DNA of 64,000 nt from contig CM027383.1 of the NCBI GenBank assembly GCA_015680905.1, positions 84,291,001-84,355,000 on the forward strand, in the 5' to 3' direction. This DNA comes from Coptis chinensis (Eukaryota; Streptophyta; Magnoliopsida; Ranunculales; Ranunculaceae). Below the pieces are notes generated by a model. It ran no database searches, was not told the DNA's origin, and saw only the letters and a program-made list of their open reading frames with translations. The position numbers and the translations under genes are program-made. Of the stretch, positions 20,696-33,864 are shown in pieces. Positions within the stretch are counted from its first letter, which is position 1. Each line of letters begins with the position of its first letter.

Positions 20696-23600
20696 TCAAT
20701 CCAGGATTTTTTCTCCAGTTGCGAAGAGATTCCAAATTACAGTTCCAACCAGATACAGGCCAACTGAGACCTTGAAGACATCGTCCCATGAACCTGAATC
20801 ATCAACCAAATGAAATAATGAAAAGTTAAAAAAACATAAGTAGGAAACATGGATAAAAAAGGGAGTACTTGAATACTAAATCAAACAATATATCCACACT
20901 GATTTAGTTGTAATTTAGAAAGACTAAAAGGGATAAACTCAAACCATGCTGCAGGATGTAACCGGTTGCTGCTGTCCCAAAGACTCCTGCCAACACTCCA
21001 GCAGTATTGGATAGACCAAGCAATACTCCCTGTACTCATTCATGATCGAAAATATGTTAATATTGAATAAAACACAGCATTTCATGGTATCAGTAATGCT
21101 GAGAATCACATATTCATTAAAGTTCATACTATGGCCACATATCAAATATAAAGCCCCCTGTTCAGACTGATTGATGATAAGATAACATACTGAACCACGG
21201 AAACAGAGGAATGAGATGAATCAGTAAACATTTCAAGCCATTAACACGTACAGCATATCGGGGACCAATGTCTTGATGATTCGAATATAGTCCAGACTGT
21301 GAAAATGCATCAGTTCCCTGCTCAAAAGAAAAATGAGAAGCACTCAGTATTCAAGTCGAGTTCAGTGCATATGTTTTAATCAGCAGTCAACAAAATGCTC
21401 CTAATTTGGACTTCTCCTTTAAATATGATTCAGCAGATTCCATAGTAAATACAAACATTTGTGAATGCAAAAATAATACACCTGATTTTCACTTCTGAAT
21501 TCCAACATAAAACACTGATGTGGTTCTTTTATCATCCAGTGTAGAAGCATATTGTAAGATAAAGTAGGCATTGCTTCTTAGTTACAGATGATGCCAAGTA
21601 GCATTAAAGTACAATGTTAGAAACAATTACATGCAAGTTTAATCAAAGCAATCAATATATTTGAGGACATTGCTAAGCATATCAAATGACATGCAAGTCA
21701 TGGAAGTATTGTAGGACACAAACCTGACTGCAAGCCATGCATAGAACTGCCATTCCAGGAGAATGAACATGGCTCAACTGCGTTAGAAAGAAAGCTGGAC
21801 CTAGAAATCCAATTGTCTGCATGATCTGCAAAATCGAGTGACAAAGACAGGGTCATCGTTTCATCGCACTGAGAGAAATTGAAAACCATGTAGGCATTAC
21901 TGAACATTCCTTCCTACAGTGAAAAGTGGAGACCAGTTTAAAATGCAAGACCAGCGTTTTGTAGATGGAAGGACCAATCACCAGAGGGAAGCATCCATAT
22001 AATATATATACTTATGTCACACTGTATCTCGAGATCCATGACACTATGCAGTAATTTTTTATTTTTAGATTGGCAAGCCTGTTTTAAATGAGATCAGTCT
22101 TTGATGCTGGCAGAGTTCGAGCCCCAAACCTCTGGTATCATCACCCAAAGGCTTTACCAACTTTTCCAGTTGGCACCTGCTCTATGCAGTGTTACCTGCT
22201 CATGGATCAATGTTTGGGGAAAGTTTTCTAATGGGTTGGCCATGTGAATGTTAGACTATGGCTGATGGCCCAAGCTAGGAGCATACAGGTTGGTGTTTCA
22301 CTTGGAAGGTTGGAACAATCAACGTGGCGCAAAGATAAGGTTGCCTCACTATGACCTGGTTGTCGGGTTTGAACCACGGAAACAGCCTCTCCGCATTGGG
22401 GTTGGGATCTGGGCGCAAAGATAAGGTTGCCTCACCAGACCCCACACCAAGCGGGACCCTTGTGAACTGCTAGTTTGCTAGCCTTTAGGTAGAGTGTTTC
22501 AAAAGAGCATGAGGTAGACCAAAGATGAAATGGACATTGGGTAAAGGAAGTCGAGTCATTGGAAACTATGCAGACATCAACTGTTAACATAGGCCTTACA
22601 GAAAATCTCATCTCGGGTAGGAAATACTTTTCTCCATTTAAATGGTCTTAGATGACTGTGCTGTCTCTATATACTAATGACACCATGGACAACATTTCTT
22701 TTATGTACCAGTGTTAAGGTGACCAAGTTTATCATAGCTGAGATGTAACTATCCTCTCGCATTATGACATATCTTCAATGGTAAATTATTAGAGAGTAGA
22801 ATAGTGATACCTTGCGAACTCTGGTGACAGGTACTCCATTACTAACAAGTGTGTCTGCAATCCACCCTCCAACATTTGCGGATACTGCCATTGTAAGCCA
22901 GGGTAAAACACAGAGAAGGCCAGATTCTGTAAGGTTGAACTTCAAAACCTAGAGCAAATAATCAGCAAAAACAAAAGAACAGGATTCATTCAGATACATT
23001 TCATAACGCATTATCAAAAACAAATGATTGCAGCAATGCATCAATAATTATTAAATTTCTCAATTATCTCTACATAAATCAGATCATATCATACCCACAT
23101 ATAATAAATCTGGCATCAATCAAGTATTGCAGCATATATTAAGTGATTCTAGGTTTCAAGTCCACTAAAACTCAGACCATGCCAAGGCAATGCATCAAGA
23201 CATCCAGGACCTAACCTAATGACAGCTTATAATTTTTTTTCCCAGCAAAATTGCATCACTAGGACATTGATCAAATAGCAAGTCCATTCGTTATAAGCTT
23301 CATGACATCCTTAGATTGGTTTATTGAAGTTTCTGACAACACTTAACCCTCCCTCCCTCCCCCCCCCCCCAAAATGAAAAATACCAACACAAACAACAAT
23401 GGTTGACTGATCTTTTCTGAAAATGAAGTAGGTGATTAAGAGTGATGCTCCACACTTCCTGCCAAAATGCTTAGCTTTAGTAGTTTTTCATAACCACGTA
23501 CCAAATCAAGCACAAACCTAGCAGTAAAACAAAAGCTTTACCTGGTTATAGTATGTTGGCATCCATGTGAGAAGAATGAAAGTCCCCCAGTTGTGGCAGA

Positions 23601-25891
23601 AGTGGCAGCTTATTAGAGCCCAAACAGGTGGCTTTGATAAAATTAACTTCCATGGTATTTCCTTAACAGGTTCCATAGCATCATTGCCGCCGACAATAAG
23701 CTTCTTTTCATCAGAGCTAAGTTGAGGGTCCTCTAGTGGTGAGCTGTGTGCCTATGCATCAGTAGCAAAATTCAAACCTGATCATTGAAAGGAAATAGTG
23801 AAGCTAATCCAAGGTACAAGTTTATTTTGTAAATTACACAAGCTATCCGGCCATGAGACCATGACACAATAGTTTTTCGTTAGTGGCCCATACGCTTTGT
23901 GGCTTGATATGCTTTCAACATTAATCACATACGATTTGTGTTTCTTATTTGAATGCCAGCCTATTATTTGGAAGGGGTAATCGGATGGATTGGTAATGAT
24001 CCATGAGTCGTGAAGTTTTCTTGATTAATTGGAATAGATATTGTGAGGATTTCTTTAGATTATTATGAAGCTAATGAAACTTGATATGCTAAAAATATTC
24101 ATATGCTAGCACAAGAGGCTTGCCTTAAAAACACGCTGCTGAAAAAAAAATCTGTATGGATTGGTGATGACATGTGAGTCGTTAGGCTTTGTCGATTGGA
24201 CTATATAATGTAAGGATTTCTAATTATTATTAAGAAGCTAAACTTGATATGCTAGAAAATATCTATATGCTAGCACTAGAGACAAACTGAAAAAAACATG
24301 CTGATGACAAACGGAAGTAATAAGTTAATAACTAAGAGGACCAGAATTCCCTCGAGATGGAGTTTACCTTACTAAGCCATATAGCAAACCACACGGTCCC
24401 AAGAGAGCCAAAGGAATAAAATACTGATGGCCATCCAAACTTATGTATCAAAAAAGGGGAGAATGCAAGGCCAGTTACTGAACCAAGGTACATCCCACTA
24501 TATACGAGTGCTAACGATCGACTTCTTTCTGATACAGGAATCCACTTTGACAGAATATTATTCATTGCAGGCATGGCAACACCCTGAAGGTAATAACTGA
24601 ACTTAGCGCCAAACAGAATGGGACTATAAGATATGAAAATTACACTGAAGCAAAAAATAAAATGTGAGGAATATTAAGTTATAAAACTGACCTCACCAAT
24701 CCCCATGAAAGCACGCACAACAAGCAAAAACGGCAAACCAAGCCTAGCAGCAATAGGCGTGAGGGCTGTGGCAATAGACCACCAGATTACGGCAAATCCC
24801 AACACAAACTTCCCACCAACTGTGTCTGCCCATATACCTCCAGCAACCTTTAATCAAATTCGTATTTGTCACATGTTCATTGCAAGAGAAGTTTGAAGTT
24901 TGCAATGCGAAATACGTTTACATTATAATAGCATACCTGGGTGAGAAGGTAGCCCCAGAAGAAGGAAGACTGGATCAAGCCAACAGTTGTTGGACTCCAA
25001 TTGAACTCTGCTGACATGGGCAGGATGGCAATGCTCATGTTAACCTGTCACACAAAAAATCTTCTCAAACATATAGATAGAAAGGAACACACCCTTAGAT
25101 ATTTCAGCATTCTGTACTTCCAAAAGAAAATAAACAATTTTTTTTTTTGAGGAAATGGACATGCTTAAGCTAGTTAAAGGAAGTTCTGATAATTATTGGT
25201 GCACTACTGCTTAATGTGTCTATCAGTCAATGTAGCGACCAAAGTGTGCTCAAACTTTGGATTGGAGGTAATATCTGTTGTTTGTTTTATTTGAAAGTCA
25301 AGTTTCAATTGATTAAGACATTCAAAAAGGTGTATATTATTAAATTTGGGCATCCAACTAAAAACCAATTGGTGACGAGTGGAGTGTCCTTGGGATTAAT
25401 AATCCCAACATATCACTCAAATCATAACGAAATATATAAAACAATCAATTTATTATAAAACATAAGAATTGAACAATGAAGAGATATAGGTAGCTTACTC
25501 TATCCATATTGCAAAGAAGAAAAGCCGTAAAACACAAAACAACAATCACCCAACGTTTCGGAAACTGATCCAGCCATGTTAACTCACTCTTCAAACCATC
25601 TCCATCAACTTTAACTTCACTCAATGTATCCGTAAACTTAACCGTATCCGGCACTGATTCCGTAACTTCATACGGTTCAGACTTCACATCAGCTCTTACT
25701 CTTCCACTCGTTCTCAACTTCGTAAAACCTTTTAACACTCTGAAATTTCTAACGTTTGTTTCATTTCGACATTTCGGAGATAGAAACTGGAAGTGGAGTT
25801 GTGTTTCGGGTTTGTAAATGGAGGTGGGAGATTTTCTTGAGGTGTTGTGTTTGAGTGGAGAGAAAGGGAGTAGAAAGACTACCGCGTACAT
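20696..25891 (-). CDS. PHT4;1: plastid Na+-dependent phosphate/anion transporter, PHT4;1 (ANTR1) type
   Basis: Major-facilitator (SLC17-like) transporter; Arabidopsis ANTR1 is a thylakoid Na+/phosphate carrier. Ten exons join to 1572 nt, 523 residues: 25499-25891, 24937-25044, 24692-24847, 24368-24583, 23542-23751, 22811-22948, 21724-21825, 21252-21317, 20945-21029, 20696-20793. All introns are GT-AG. Residues 1 to about 100 are Ser/Thr/Lys-rich and poorly conserved, as for a chloroplast transit peptide. The mature part starts [33 protein letters not shown] and shows about 12 hydrophobic segments; [19 protein letters not shown] and [15 protein letters not shown] are family signatures. It is closer to ANTR1 than to the ascorbate carrier PHT4;4, judged from the LEDP and [15 protein letters not shown] blocks. 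Intact. Confidence 0.95.
22318..22490 (+). repeat. SINE remnant (Au-like) in PHT4;1 intron 6
   Basis: Contains a B-box-like GGGTTTGAACCAC followed by GGAAACAGCCTCT, AAGGTTGCCTCACCAGACCCCAC cut by an internal duplication, and AAGCGGGACCCTTGTG. This order is that of the tRNA-derived Au SINE family of plants. A 23-bp block (GGCGCAAAGATAAGGTTGCC) occurs twice, at 22325 and 22412. The tail ends in ordinary intron sequence. A weaker similar piece with GAGTTCGAGCC lies at 22108-22165. Confidence 0.55.
23987..24306. repeat. direct duplication of about 160 bp in PHT4;1 intron 4
   Basis: Copies begin GGATTGGTAATGAT (23987) and GGATTGGTGATGA (24158). Both contain CTTGATATGCTA and ATATGCTAGCAC and end in an A-rich CTGAAAAAA stretch. 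About 80% alike by eye. Confidence 0.75.
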
Positions 25892-26219
25892 GGTTTGAGA
25901 CTTGAGTGGCGGGAATTTTTTTCGTTGGGTGAAGAGAGTGTGTTAATGGAAAAACGAGTAGCTACATAATGAGAGGCTTTGGTGGAGAGGAGCGGAAGGG
26001 AGGGAAATCAGTGATATTTTTGAGCACTGGTTGTTGCTATGACACGTGTTTATGGCCAAATCACCTTCTTTCCTCAATGGGCTTGAATTGGGTTGGACTC
26101 TGTTGGACTTGGACTTACTTTTGGAGAGCCCAATACATACGTAAGAACACTTGGTCCGAAGTCTAATACATATGACTCACTCAGTCACACTCACTAATGG
26201 TTAGGAGAAACCTAACGAA
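25892..26219. other. PHT4;1 5' leader and promoter, up to the Tat-element TSD
   Basis: No other gene. A TGGGCT site II-like motif is present at 26079-26084. The 16.4-kb Tat element starts about 330 bp upstream of the PHT4;1 ATG, so any more distal promoter has been displaced. Confidence 0.5.
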
Positions 26220-26224
26220 ACATC

Positions 26225-26619
26225 TATAGTGATCAAGTTCTTCTTCTAAGATCAGTTATGTGTTGAATGGGTTTGGATTGAATTGAGAATAAAAAAGAAA
26301 TAAAACTTAAGTTTTTGTATTCTTTAGTAATGGCGGTTACAAAGTCGCTCAAACTCTCTATCGCTCTGGTTTTACAAGTTTTCTTCGAATGAATCGAATT
26401 CCCATTCTTTTTCTTGATTATCATTTTATACAGTTTTCCAGCTATAGTGGTGCCCAATGCTATCTTGACGCGTGTCTATTCCCATTTTTCTCCTTCCTTT
26501 TCCCGCTTGTTCCTGTAACACATGAACTTATGCGCAAGATACCAACAATCATGTCGATATCTCGAGTTATTTACGATATTCGGGCTGGAATATCAGGTTG
26601 ACGATATTTGCCCACGACA
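26225..26619 (-). repeat. Tat element 3' LTR
   Basis: 395 bp; on the plus strand TATAGTGATCAAG... to ...CCCACGACA, the inverse of TG(TCGTGG)...CA with one terminal base mutated (TG to TA). About 90% identical to the 5' LTR, so the insertion is not recent. Confidence 0.92.
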
Positions 26620-26630
26620 TCGCCCCCTTT
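26620..26630 (-). other. polypurine tract next to the 3' LTR
   Basis: Minus strand AAAGGGGGCGA directly abuts the 3' LTR, the expected site for plus-strand priming. Confidence 0.8.
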
Positions 26631-27373
26631 CGAAACTTTCAATTTTCGATCTCGAAAATTTGAATGTTTCGAGAAACAATCGGGAAAAAACCAAAAAATT
26701 CAAACTGAAATATATACTCAAATTCAAAATTCAAATTATCAAGCGGTTACTGTTGGAACTGAAAAACCACATCAAAATATCGAATATAAAAAACTCGCAT
26801 TCACTCTCTCTCTCTTCACTTATTCGCAAAAACTCAAAACATCCAAAACCCCACCACCATTAACAAACCTGAAAAGTTTCAATTTGGAATTACTCGCTGT
26901 CCTTTTCACTAGATTTTCCTGCAAACTTGACAGGTTAGTTAGAATAAAACTTTAATATGCTCATTTGCCATCATAATTGCTTTTCCTTTTATCTGTTTAT
27001 CCCTAATATCACGTCTGTTCCTCTTCTCAAATTAAGAGGGCGAGGGTTAGGGTTTGAACTTGATCGTTTTATCTATACCATCACAATACTAATTAGATTT
27101 TTTAAATTATATATTTTGATATGTTTCAGTATGGCTAGGAGAAAATTTTGTGTTAATTTTAGGCGAACCATCTCGAAACGATCCTGACTTCGACGTCAAG
27201 AATGTATACTTTCGAGACAAAAACCGTCACCTCGAAACCCGTCACTGTCACCACAAAATCTCAATACGTGTATAATAAACAACATACTATATAATTGTAC
27301 TGAGTATAGCAATAGTAGTGTCGATGAAGTATATAATTATAATAAAAAGTTTATTGTTTCTAGTAATACCGAC

Positions 27374-29985
27374 ATGTCGAATGAAGGTATCGAGTCTAAA
27401 GATAGAACCAGTTATTCTTCCTCAGCCTCGACATCACAATGGACTGAAATTGATGAACCAGCATGGCGCCCAACGTATCTTGTTGATGGCCTAGCATGCC
27501 ACCCTTTTGAGACTGTGACTTCGGAATTGGAGCGTGAAATTATGGAGGATGGCAGCACATGGAGTGGTGGTTTGAATCCTCACTTCCCAAAAAGACCCAA
27601 CTTAGACTTAGTTAGAGCTGTATATCAGATATCCGATACTGTCACTCTTCAACACTATGTTGGATGTAGAAAAGGTACCAGATGCCAAAGTGGTGATGCC
27701 CAGTCCATCATCATCACTGTTGGGCAACTAGCTGCTAGTTTGCGATTCCCTTTGACTGACCTCGATCAAGATGTACTGAACCATTTGACCATCTCTCCTA
27801 GGCAAGGCACGAGAAATTTTTGGAGATTAATGTATATTTGTAACTAATATAATGCACATCTTGAATCCGATATGCAGAGATCCCAAAAAATCAGGCTTAT
27901 CAATATTCAAACCCATTATACATTTATCGAACGTATTGAGAAATCCAAAAACGGTTCAACTAAGCCTAGTGGTTATTTTTATCCCAAGAAACGAAGTAAC
28001 TGACAGGGCATCATAAAAGTGAATCGAGATAGTGACTTTAGATGGCCACTCTATCCTCTCATCATATTTGGTCAATGGGAGTCATCCGAATATGTCAATG
28101 TTCCTTCCTTGGTATATCATGTTTTTAATCTTAGAGGTACGTCAACTATGACCCCTTCTCTAAAAAAAATTCGATATTCCATCTCAGACCTTTTATCTTA
28201 TTGGCATACACTTGTGCAATTGTTTCAATACTAAGACTTGCCACCTCGAGAGGTCGTGGATAGTCCACTAGAGTAATGGAGCTTCTGAAAGGCACTGATG
28301 AAAAAATAACTGCTAGAACTGGTGCTGATAAATATGGAAATCCAGCCTCTAATGTCAACTTACAAGATGTCGACAATTATGTTGCGCCTTTATATACCTT
28401 AAAGAGTAATGTGCTTAGAGGTCAAGATCCTTCACTTCCCCACACTGTTGTACCTTCCCAAGCTGCTCCATGTTCATTACGACCTTGCTTTTATGAAAAA
28501 GAATTTATAAAAACTTTTGATTCTTTTGAATTGCCTGATAACACTCCTCGATGTTATTTTTATTATATACTTAATAGTTTTATTATGACTGAAGATCATT
28601 TTCCCAAAATCAAACAAGAAGTTCCAGACTTCTATAATTATCCACTTTTGCAAGATGTGTTTGATCACCACTGCTTGTACATAGATATGGCATCTCGCAT
28701 CACTCATGCCCAAGATAAATCCACCAACAAGTTTCTGAACTCGAAAAAATCAACAGGAGGTAGTTCCTCCTAGGCTCCAGCTCTTTCCAAAGAAAAACAT
28801 GTCGATATTAGCCTTCATCAAAAGAAAATAAAAGAACCTTGTACCACTGAAGTGTTATCAACTATGAAGGTATCTAAGACTGTGAAAACTACCACCTGTA
28901 CTGCACCTGCCTCTGTGCCATCGAAACCTTCAGTTGTTCCAGTTACTATTCAAACCACTACTCTATCAATTGTTCAAGATCCTTCTTCTTCATTTGAAGT
29001 TTTTGTGGCCGATTTTATCCTTTGCAATAAAAAGAGGGTTCTAAAATCTTCTTCTCTATTTTGTGATCCTCCGACACCTGGACTCGGAGAAGCTCTAGTT
29101 ATGAACACGATTCTTCCTCGAGACCGATTAGTGATGGCTAAAATTCCCATTACTGAACGATTTCACATTTTGTGTTCTTCGCTCGAAAAAGTAAGTATAT
29201 ACCTTTGGCCTTATTCTTATAACTGTTTGACCATTATTTATTATGCACCCATCTGCTGTGTTCTTGATGTCAGGCTAAAGTTGCTGCTGTTAGTCAGTTT
29301 GAGAACGATATGACTTCCTTCCGCCTTCTTAGGGAAGACAATGAAAAATTGAAGAAAGACAAAGAACAACTTCAACACTCTTTTGATGAAGAAAAGACAA
29401 AACATGCTCTCACCATCACAAAACTCGGTGCTTCCAAAACTGCTCGACACACTGCTAATGCCAATTTGAAGACTTTTGTTGAGGAGAATACCAGATTGAC
29501 TGATGAACTGAGGCGCTCTTATACAAAGATGGAAGCGAAACTTGAGCAAGAAAGAATTAATTTAGAGAAAGAAAAGGCTGATCTCGTGGCCCAAATAGCC
29601 AAGGCCGATCTCGAACTGGTTGAAGCTGATGACAATATGAATTATTGTGTTTCTACCATGAAGAGTTTCAAACAATACCTTCCTGCAAATGTTATTGATC
29701 AGTATAACCTTCATTCTGATGATGAGAATGATACTCCTTCTGAAGCTGCCAACAATATTAACAAGAAAGTTGTCGAGGCTGATACCGAGGCTGAGAAATA
29801 CCGATGATGACGATGTGGCCACAATTAAACCCATCGAAACTGTGGCTAGCCCAACTCTCATTCTTGACTCATTGTGTCTTGATCCCTCCACTCTAGAAGG
29901 AATCAACATGCTTGCTGATGTTGACTTAGATCTCAAGGCCAGATGCAATGCTCCAGATCAAACCAAACACTCCACCCTGAGCTAA
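27374..29985 (+). pseudogene. antisense, spliced extra ORF of the Tat element (unknown function, C-terminal coiled coil)
   Basis: Runs opposite to gag-pol. Starts at 27374 (MSNEGIESKDRTS); a first frame runs to 28136 with stops at 27845-27847 and about 28003. A likely intron (28137-28235, GT-AG) leads in phase to DLPPREVVDSPLE; a frameshift follows, then an open frame from 28276 with a single TAG at 28771-28773. A second intron, 29191-29273 (GTAAGT...GTCAG), joins LEK to AKVAAVSQF in phase. Residues from 29310 form a Lys/Glu coiled coil to 29806; after a frameshift the reading continues to a stop at 29985. The N-terminal block ITVGQLAASLRFPLTDLDQDVLNHL resembles plant 'putative gypsy-type transposon' domains (recalled, not searched). 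Additional antisense ORFs between pol and the 3' LTR are known for Tat elements. Function unknown. Confidence 0.75.
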
Positions 29986-30137
29986 TTTTTTCTTCATAAT
30001 TTGCTCTAGTTTGTAATATTAATACAATGCTTTGTCTACTTTGCCTCATTCTCTTAAACTCCCTTTGGATTATAAAAATAGATCTCTTTGCTTTTTGTCG
30101 TTTGTTTATATTTGTAATATATATGTTAATAGATTTT

Positions 30138-30716
30138 GATACTTAGTAAAAATCTGAAAAGAAAATTAGAGTTTCGATACTACTCTAATTAAAAACAGTA
30201 TCAATTGATACTTAGTAAGATTTTGAAAAAAAAATTATATTTTCGATACCACTCTAATTAAAAACATCAATTGATAATTAGTAAGATTTTGAAAAGAAAA
30301 TTAGATTTTCTATACCACTCCAAATAAAAGCAGTATCGATTGATGCTTATTAAAGTTTTGAAAAGAAAATTAGATTTTCGATACCACTCCAAATAAAAGC
30401 AGTATTGATTGATATTTAATAAGATCTTGAAAAGAAAATTAGATTTTTGATACCACTCCAATTAATAGCAGTATCAATTGATACTTAGTAAGATTTTCGA
30501 TACCACTCCAAATAAAAGCAGTATCGATTAATACTTAATAAGATCTTGAAAAGAAAATTAGATTTTCAATACCACTCCAATTAAAAGCAGTATCAATTGA
30601 TACTTAGTAAGGTTTTGAAAAGAAAATTAGATTTTCGATACCACTCCAAATAAAAGCAGTATCGATTGATACTTAGCAAGATTTTGAAAATAAAATGATA
30701 TTTTCGATACCACTCC
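30138..30716. repeat. 69-bp tandem array in the Tat element (about 9 units)
   Basis: Units of 69 bp (one shortened to 50) with the core GATACTTAGTAAGATTTTGA and CGATACCACTCCAAATAAA. The ninth unit is cut by the solo LTR at 30717 and completed at 33865-33893. Such arrays in the 3' untranslated region are a known property of Tat elements. Confidence 0.9.
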
Positions 30717-33700
30717 TGTAACGCCCGTATTTAAAATACGTATTTATTTATTTATTAATTATTTATTTAAAAATCGGCTGGATTAGATTTGGGATATGCG
30801 GGCCTGATTTCTGGGCCCGAGTCTGTATTGGGCTTGGGTTTCAAACCCAAGTATATAATCACATTGTTCTAGAGAATAGGGTTTTGGAGAATAAAAAAAT
30901 AACAAAAATGGATGCAGAGCTAGAAACTCGTTTGCTCGAGCGTTGGAACGCGACGATTCGGACTAGGAGGATTTGTAGAGCTTGGGATTAAGGTGAGTAG
31001 TTATTTTTACTATTTCACTAAATCTATAGTTTTCCGTGTATCAGTGTATACGGACATTTTCTCTGTCCAAGGTTTATGTCTGTTATTATTACTAAATTTC
31101 CTGTTTTTATTTGGCGTTTTGTGTATTTGGTAAATTCGGTTGGAGTGTTAAACTGTGGAATACTCAATAGAACTGTTGAAGCTTTGGAGTTTCGTTAATG
31201 GCGGCATTAAGAAGAATCGCCAGTAAAAGTATGTGACTGTGATTGTTGTTTTTTTTTTGTTGATTGAAGGTTGGGGTAGAAAGGGGTTGAGGTTTGGGTA
31301 TTGATGTTTGTTTGAGTGCTGTCGGGGGTGTGGTTAGGAGATTGGAGAAGCCATTAATGGTGGCGAAAATCAGATCTAATGTTGAGGAAGATGGGGGATC
31401 AAATGATTAGAGTTTTTGGTTTTATTAAAGTGTAGGGTTTGTGGTTAGGAGTCGAACCGACTTGATAAAGAGGAGAGTTGGTGGCCGGCGCGATTTGGTG
31501 GCTGGTGGTGGAGGAGGTTGCTGTAGCTGATGGAGAAGATGATCGGTTTGGGCCTTGGGTCGAACCAATCAGTTACTTGGGCCGATTTCAGTTTTGGGCC
31601 TTACCTTTAAATTGTTGGGCCAGACCGGTTTTGATATTAGTTAGTGGGTTGGGCCATTTTCTACTGGTTTAGTTTGGGCCAGTTTAATTTAAAGTTTTTG
31701 GGCCGGTTCAGTTCAATTTTTGGACAGAACCACTTAACTGTTTTGGGCTAGTTTCTAATATTGTTTGGGGCAGTCCATAGGATTTAAAATAGAGATCCAA
31801 ATGGGTCTTTCAACATTTAGACTTTCGGGTTCTAAGGTTTGGGCTTGGCCAGTTGGGTCCAAACCATTACCTTAGTCATGAGCCCATGAGCCATGTACAT
31901 TGACCTTAGCCATGAACCATGGTTATGACCATGAACCTGTTGAACATAGAAACGACAGTTTGACTTCGACCATGATGCGTTGACTTTGACCATTGACCTT
32001 TGACCGTTGACCGTTGACCGTTGACTTTGACCGTTGACTGTGGAATGTTGACTTTTTTTTCCAGTTTTTCTCATATTTAAGAATATGGACAAATATAGTA
32101 ATAAAATATTGTCGAAAATTATATAACCTTGTTTGTCATTATCTAATTAAGATTTGACGTGAGTAGTACGTGAAGCATATAATGTTTGACACGTAACTAG
32201 AGGGGAATTCTGATAATAAGAATTTGATATATATGTTTTTATGAGTATTAAACTACATACGAACTTAGGTTCATGGACTTTAGATTTTTGGGGATTTGAT
32301 TGTGAACTGTGGACTATTTAATTGTGTTACGTTTTATGTTGTAAATTGTATGGACAAATCAAATGCTAAAATGCTGTGGAAGCTTGTATAAATTTGGTTA
32401 TCATTATATATCTAATTAAGATTTGACGTTGATATTGTGGCATTATATAATATGTTGGGATATATATACATTAAATGCAATAGTTATGAAGAAATAAATG
32501 TATAGACACTCAATTATTTTATCTGTGAGATGCTAGTAGAGTATTTGTGGATATTTCCACGGGAGTGTGGCGTAGTGCAATAATATATTGGCACGTGAAA
32601 GAATGAAAGTGGTTATGAGATATAATTAAGATATTTCTAAATATTGTGGCTTAGTGCAATAATGTATTTGACATGCACATGATATAGTGAAATTATTATG
32701 AGTCATAAATGGATGACACTTGAATAAATTACGTAACGAAAATCCTAGAACCTAGTTACCACAACTCATGTGATTTGGCCCTTCTGGCGTTTCAGTGAAT
32801 CTGAAAGGCCTTCGGGTGTAAGTAATGTGATTGGCCCGTCTGCCATTTCAGTGAATCTGAATGGCCCTTCTGGCGTAGCCGAATAGTGGCTTGATTATTC
32901 CGTTCGCAAAATAGAACGAGACGCGCGATATTTTATGCCGAATAGTGGCAATACTTGCATAATGGCTTCTGTGTGAGGGTTACTTGGTGTGCGGCATCCC
33001 GCTCAGGGTAGTTACGCACGGAGTGCTTCATTATGTAAGGGGAGACATGTGGATGTACATGTTTGGCAGTGGGAAGCGATTGTGGTAGCCAGGGAAACTA
33101 GGTAAGACATAGATAGGACGTGATTTTAGGGACACACAAAGAAAACCTTAATTAATATAATTATGGTAATATGTTGGTTAATGATATATCTTTAGATAGA
33201 TGATTGTATATATTTGGCTGGTTATAGTTTAGTTAGAACCTAAGGCGCCTCGTGGAGGAACTAAATGCCTTTTTATTATGCGTATGGTTTGTTGTGTGGT
33301 TAGTGGGAAGTTAAGGCGCCTCAGTGGAGGAACTACCTGCCTTAATTATTGTACTTAAGGATGTTGTATTAGTCGTTGAAAGTTAAGGCGCCTCGATGGA
33401 GGAACTAACTGCCGTATGGTTTGTGTATATATATGTATAATTATATGTTGTATTTTAGAGCTACTCACACTAGCATTTTTATAATGCTGACCCGATTTGC
33501 ATGTTTGCTTATCGGGTGTGTTCATTAAATGAACATAGTTGATAAGTATTGACAGGTTTAGTGTTGAAGAAGATTGGTTGCTGCTTGTGGTTTGCGTTAG
33601 CGTCGCATTTCAAGATAGGCTTTGTTTTCCTTTGAGGTGATGTAGATTTTCAGTTGAGATAAGGTTATTTGCATTTTCATTTGTTAATTTTTGTAATGAA

Positions 33701-33864
33701 GAGGACTTTGGTTTAAGTTTAAAATTTTTATTGGTTTTTAAATTATCCGCATATTTAAACTGTTTATGGGTTTTTGGGAGTTGAGAGTGCGTCACACCTC
33801 GAAGATCGAAGAGTCGGGAACAAATAATATTTTTCCGAATTCTGTCGAAATTCGGAGTGTGACA
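30717..33864. mobile_element. solo LTR of 3.15 kb (gypsy, Tekay/Del-like size and termini) nested in the 69-bp array
   Basis: Starts TGTAACGCCCGTATTT and ends CGGAGTGTGACA, flanked by a perfect 5-bp TSD ACTCC (30712-30716, 33865-33869). No internal genes. The termini and length suit a chromovirus Tekay/Del LTR, but the lineage is an inference and the orientation is not fixed. It contains three smaller repeat blocks: TTGACCGTTGACC units (31970-32050), a duplicated GGCCCTTCTGGCGT/GTGAATCTGAA block (32775-32875), and three AAGGCGCCTCG(A)TGGAGGAACTA units (33240-33415). Confidence 0.88.

Noticed and set aside
22108..22165. tRNA gene (GAGTTCGAGCC looks like a B box)
   Set aside because: No cloverleaf partner arms or anticodon stem could be found; it fits better with a degraded SINE.
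26608..27187. Short frames between the 3' LTR and the antisense ORF
   Set aside because: Low-complexity, Lys/Asn-rich translations; probably leader or promoter of the antisense ORF. Not supported as proteins.
32770..33420. CRISPR-like spaced repeats (AAGGCGCCTCG...GGAGGAACTA three times)
   Set aside because: Only three degenerate units with irregular spacing inside a plant LTR; no cas genes and a eukaryotic context.
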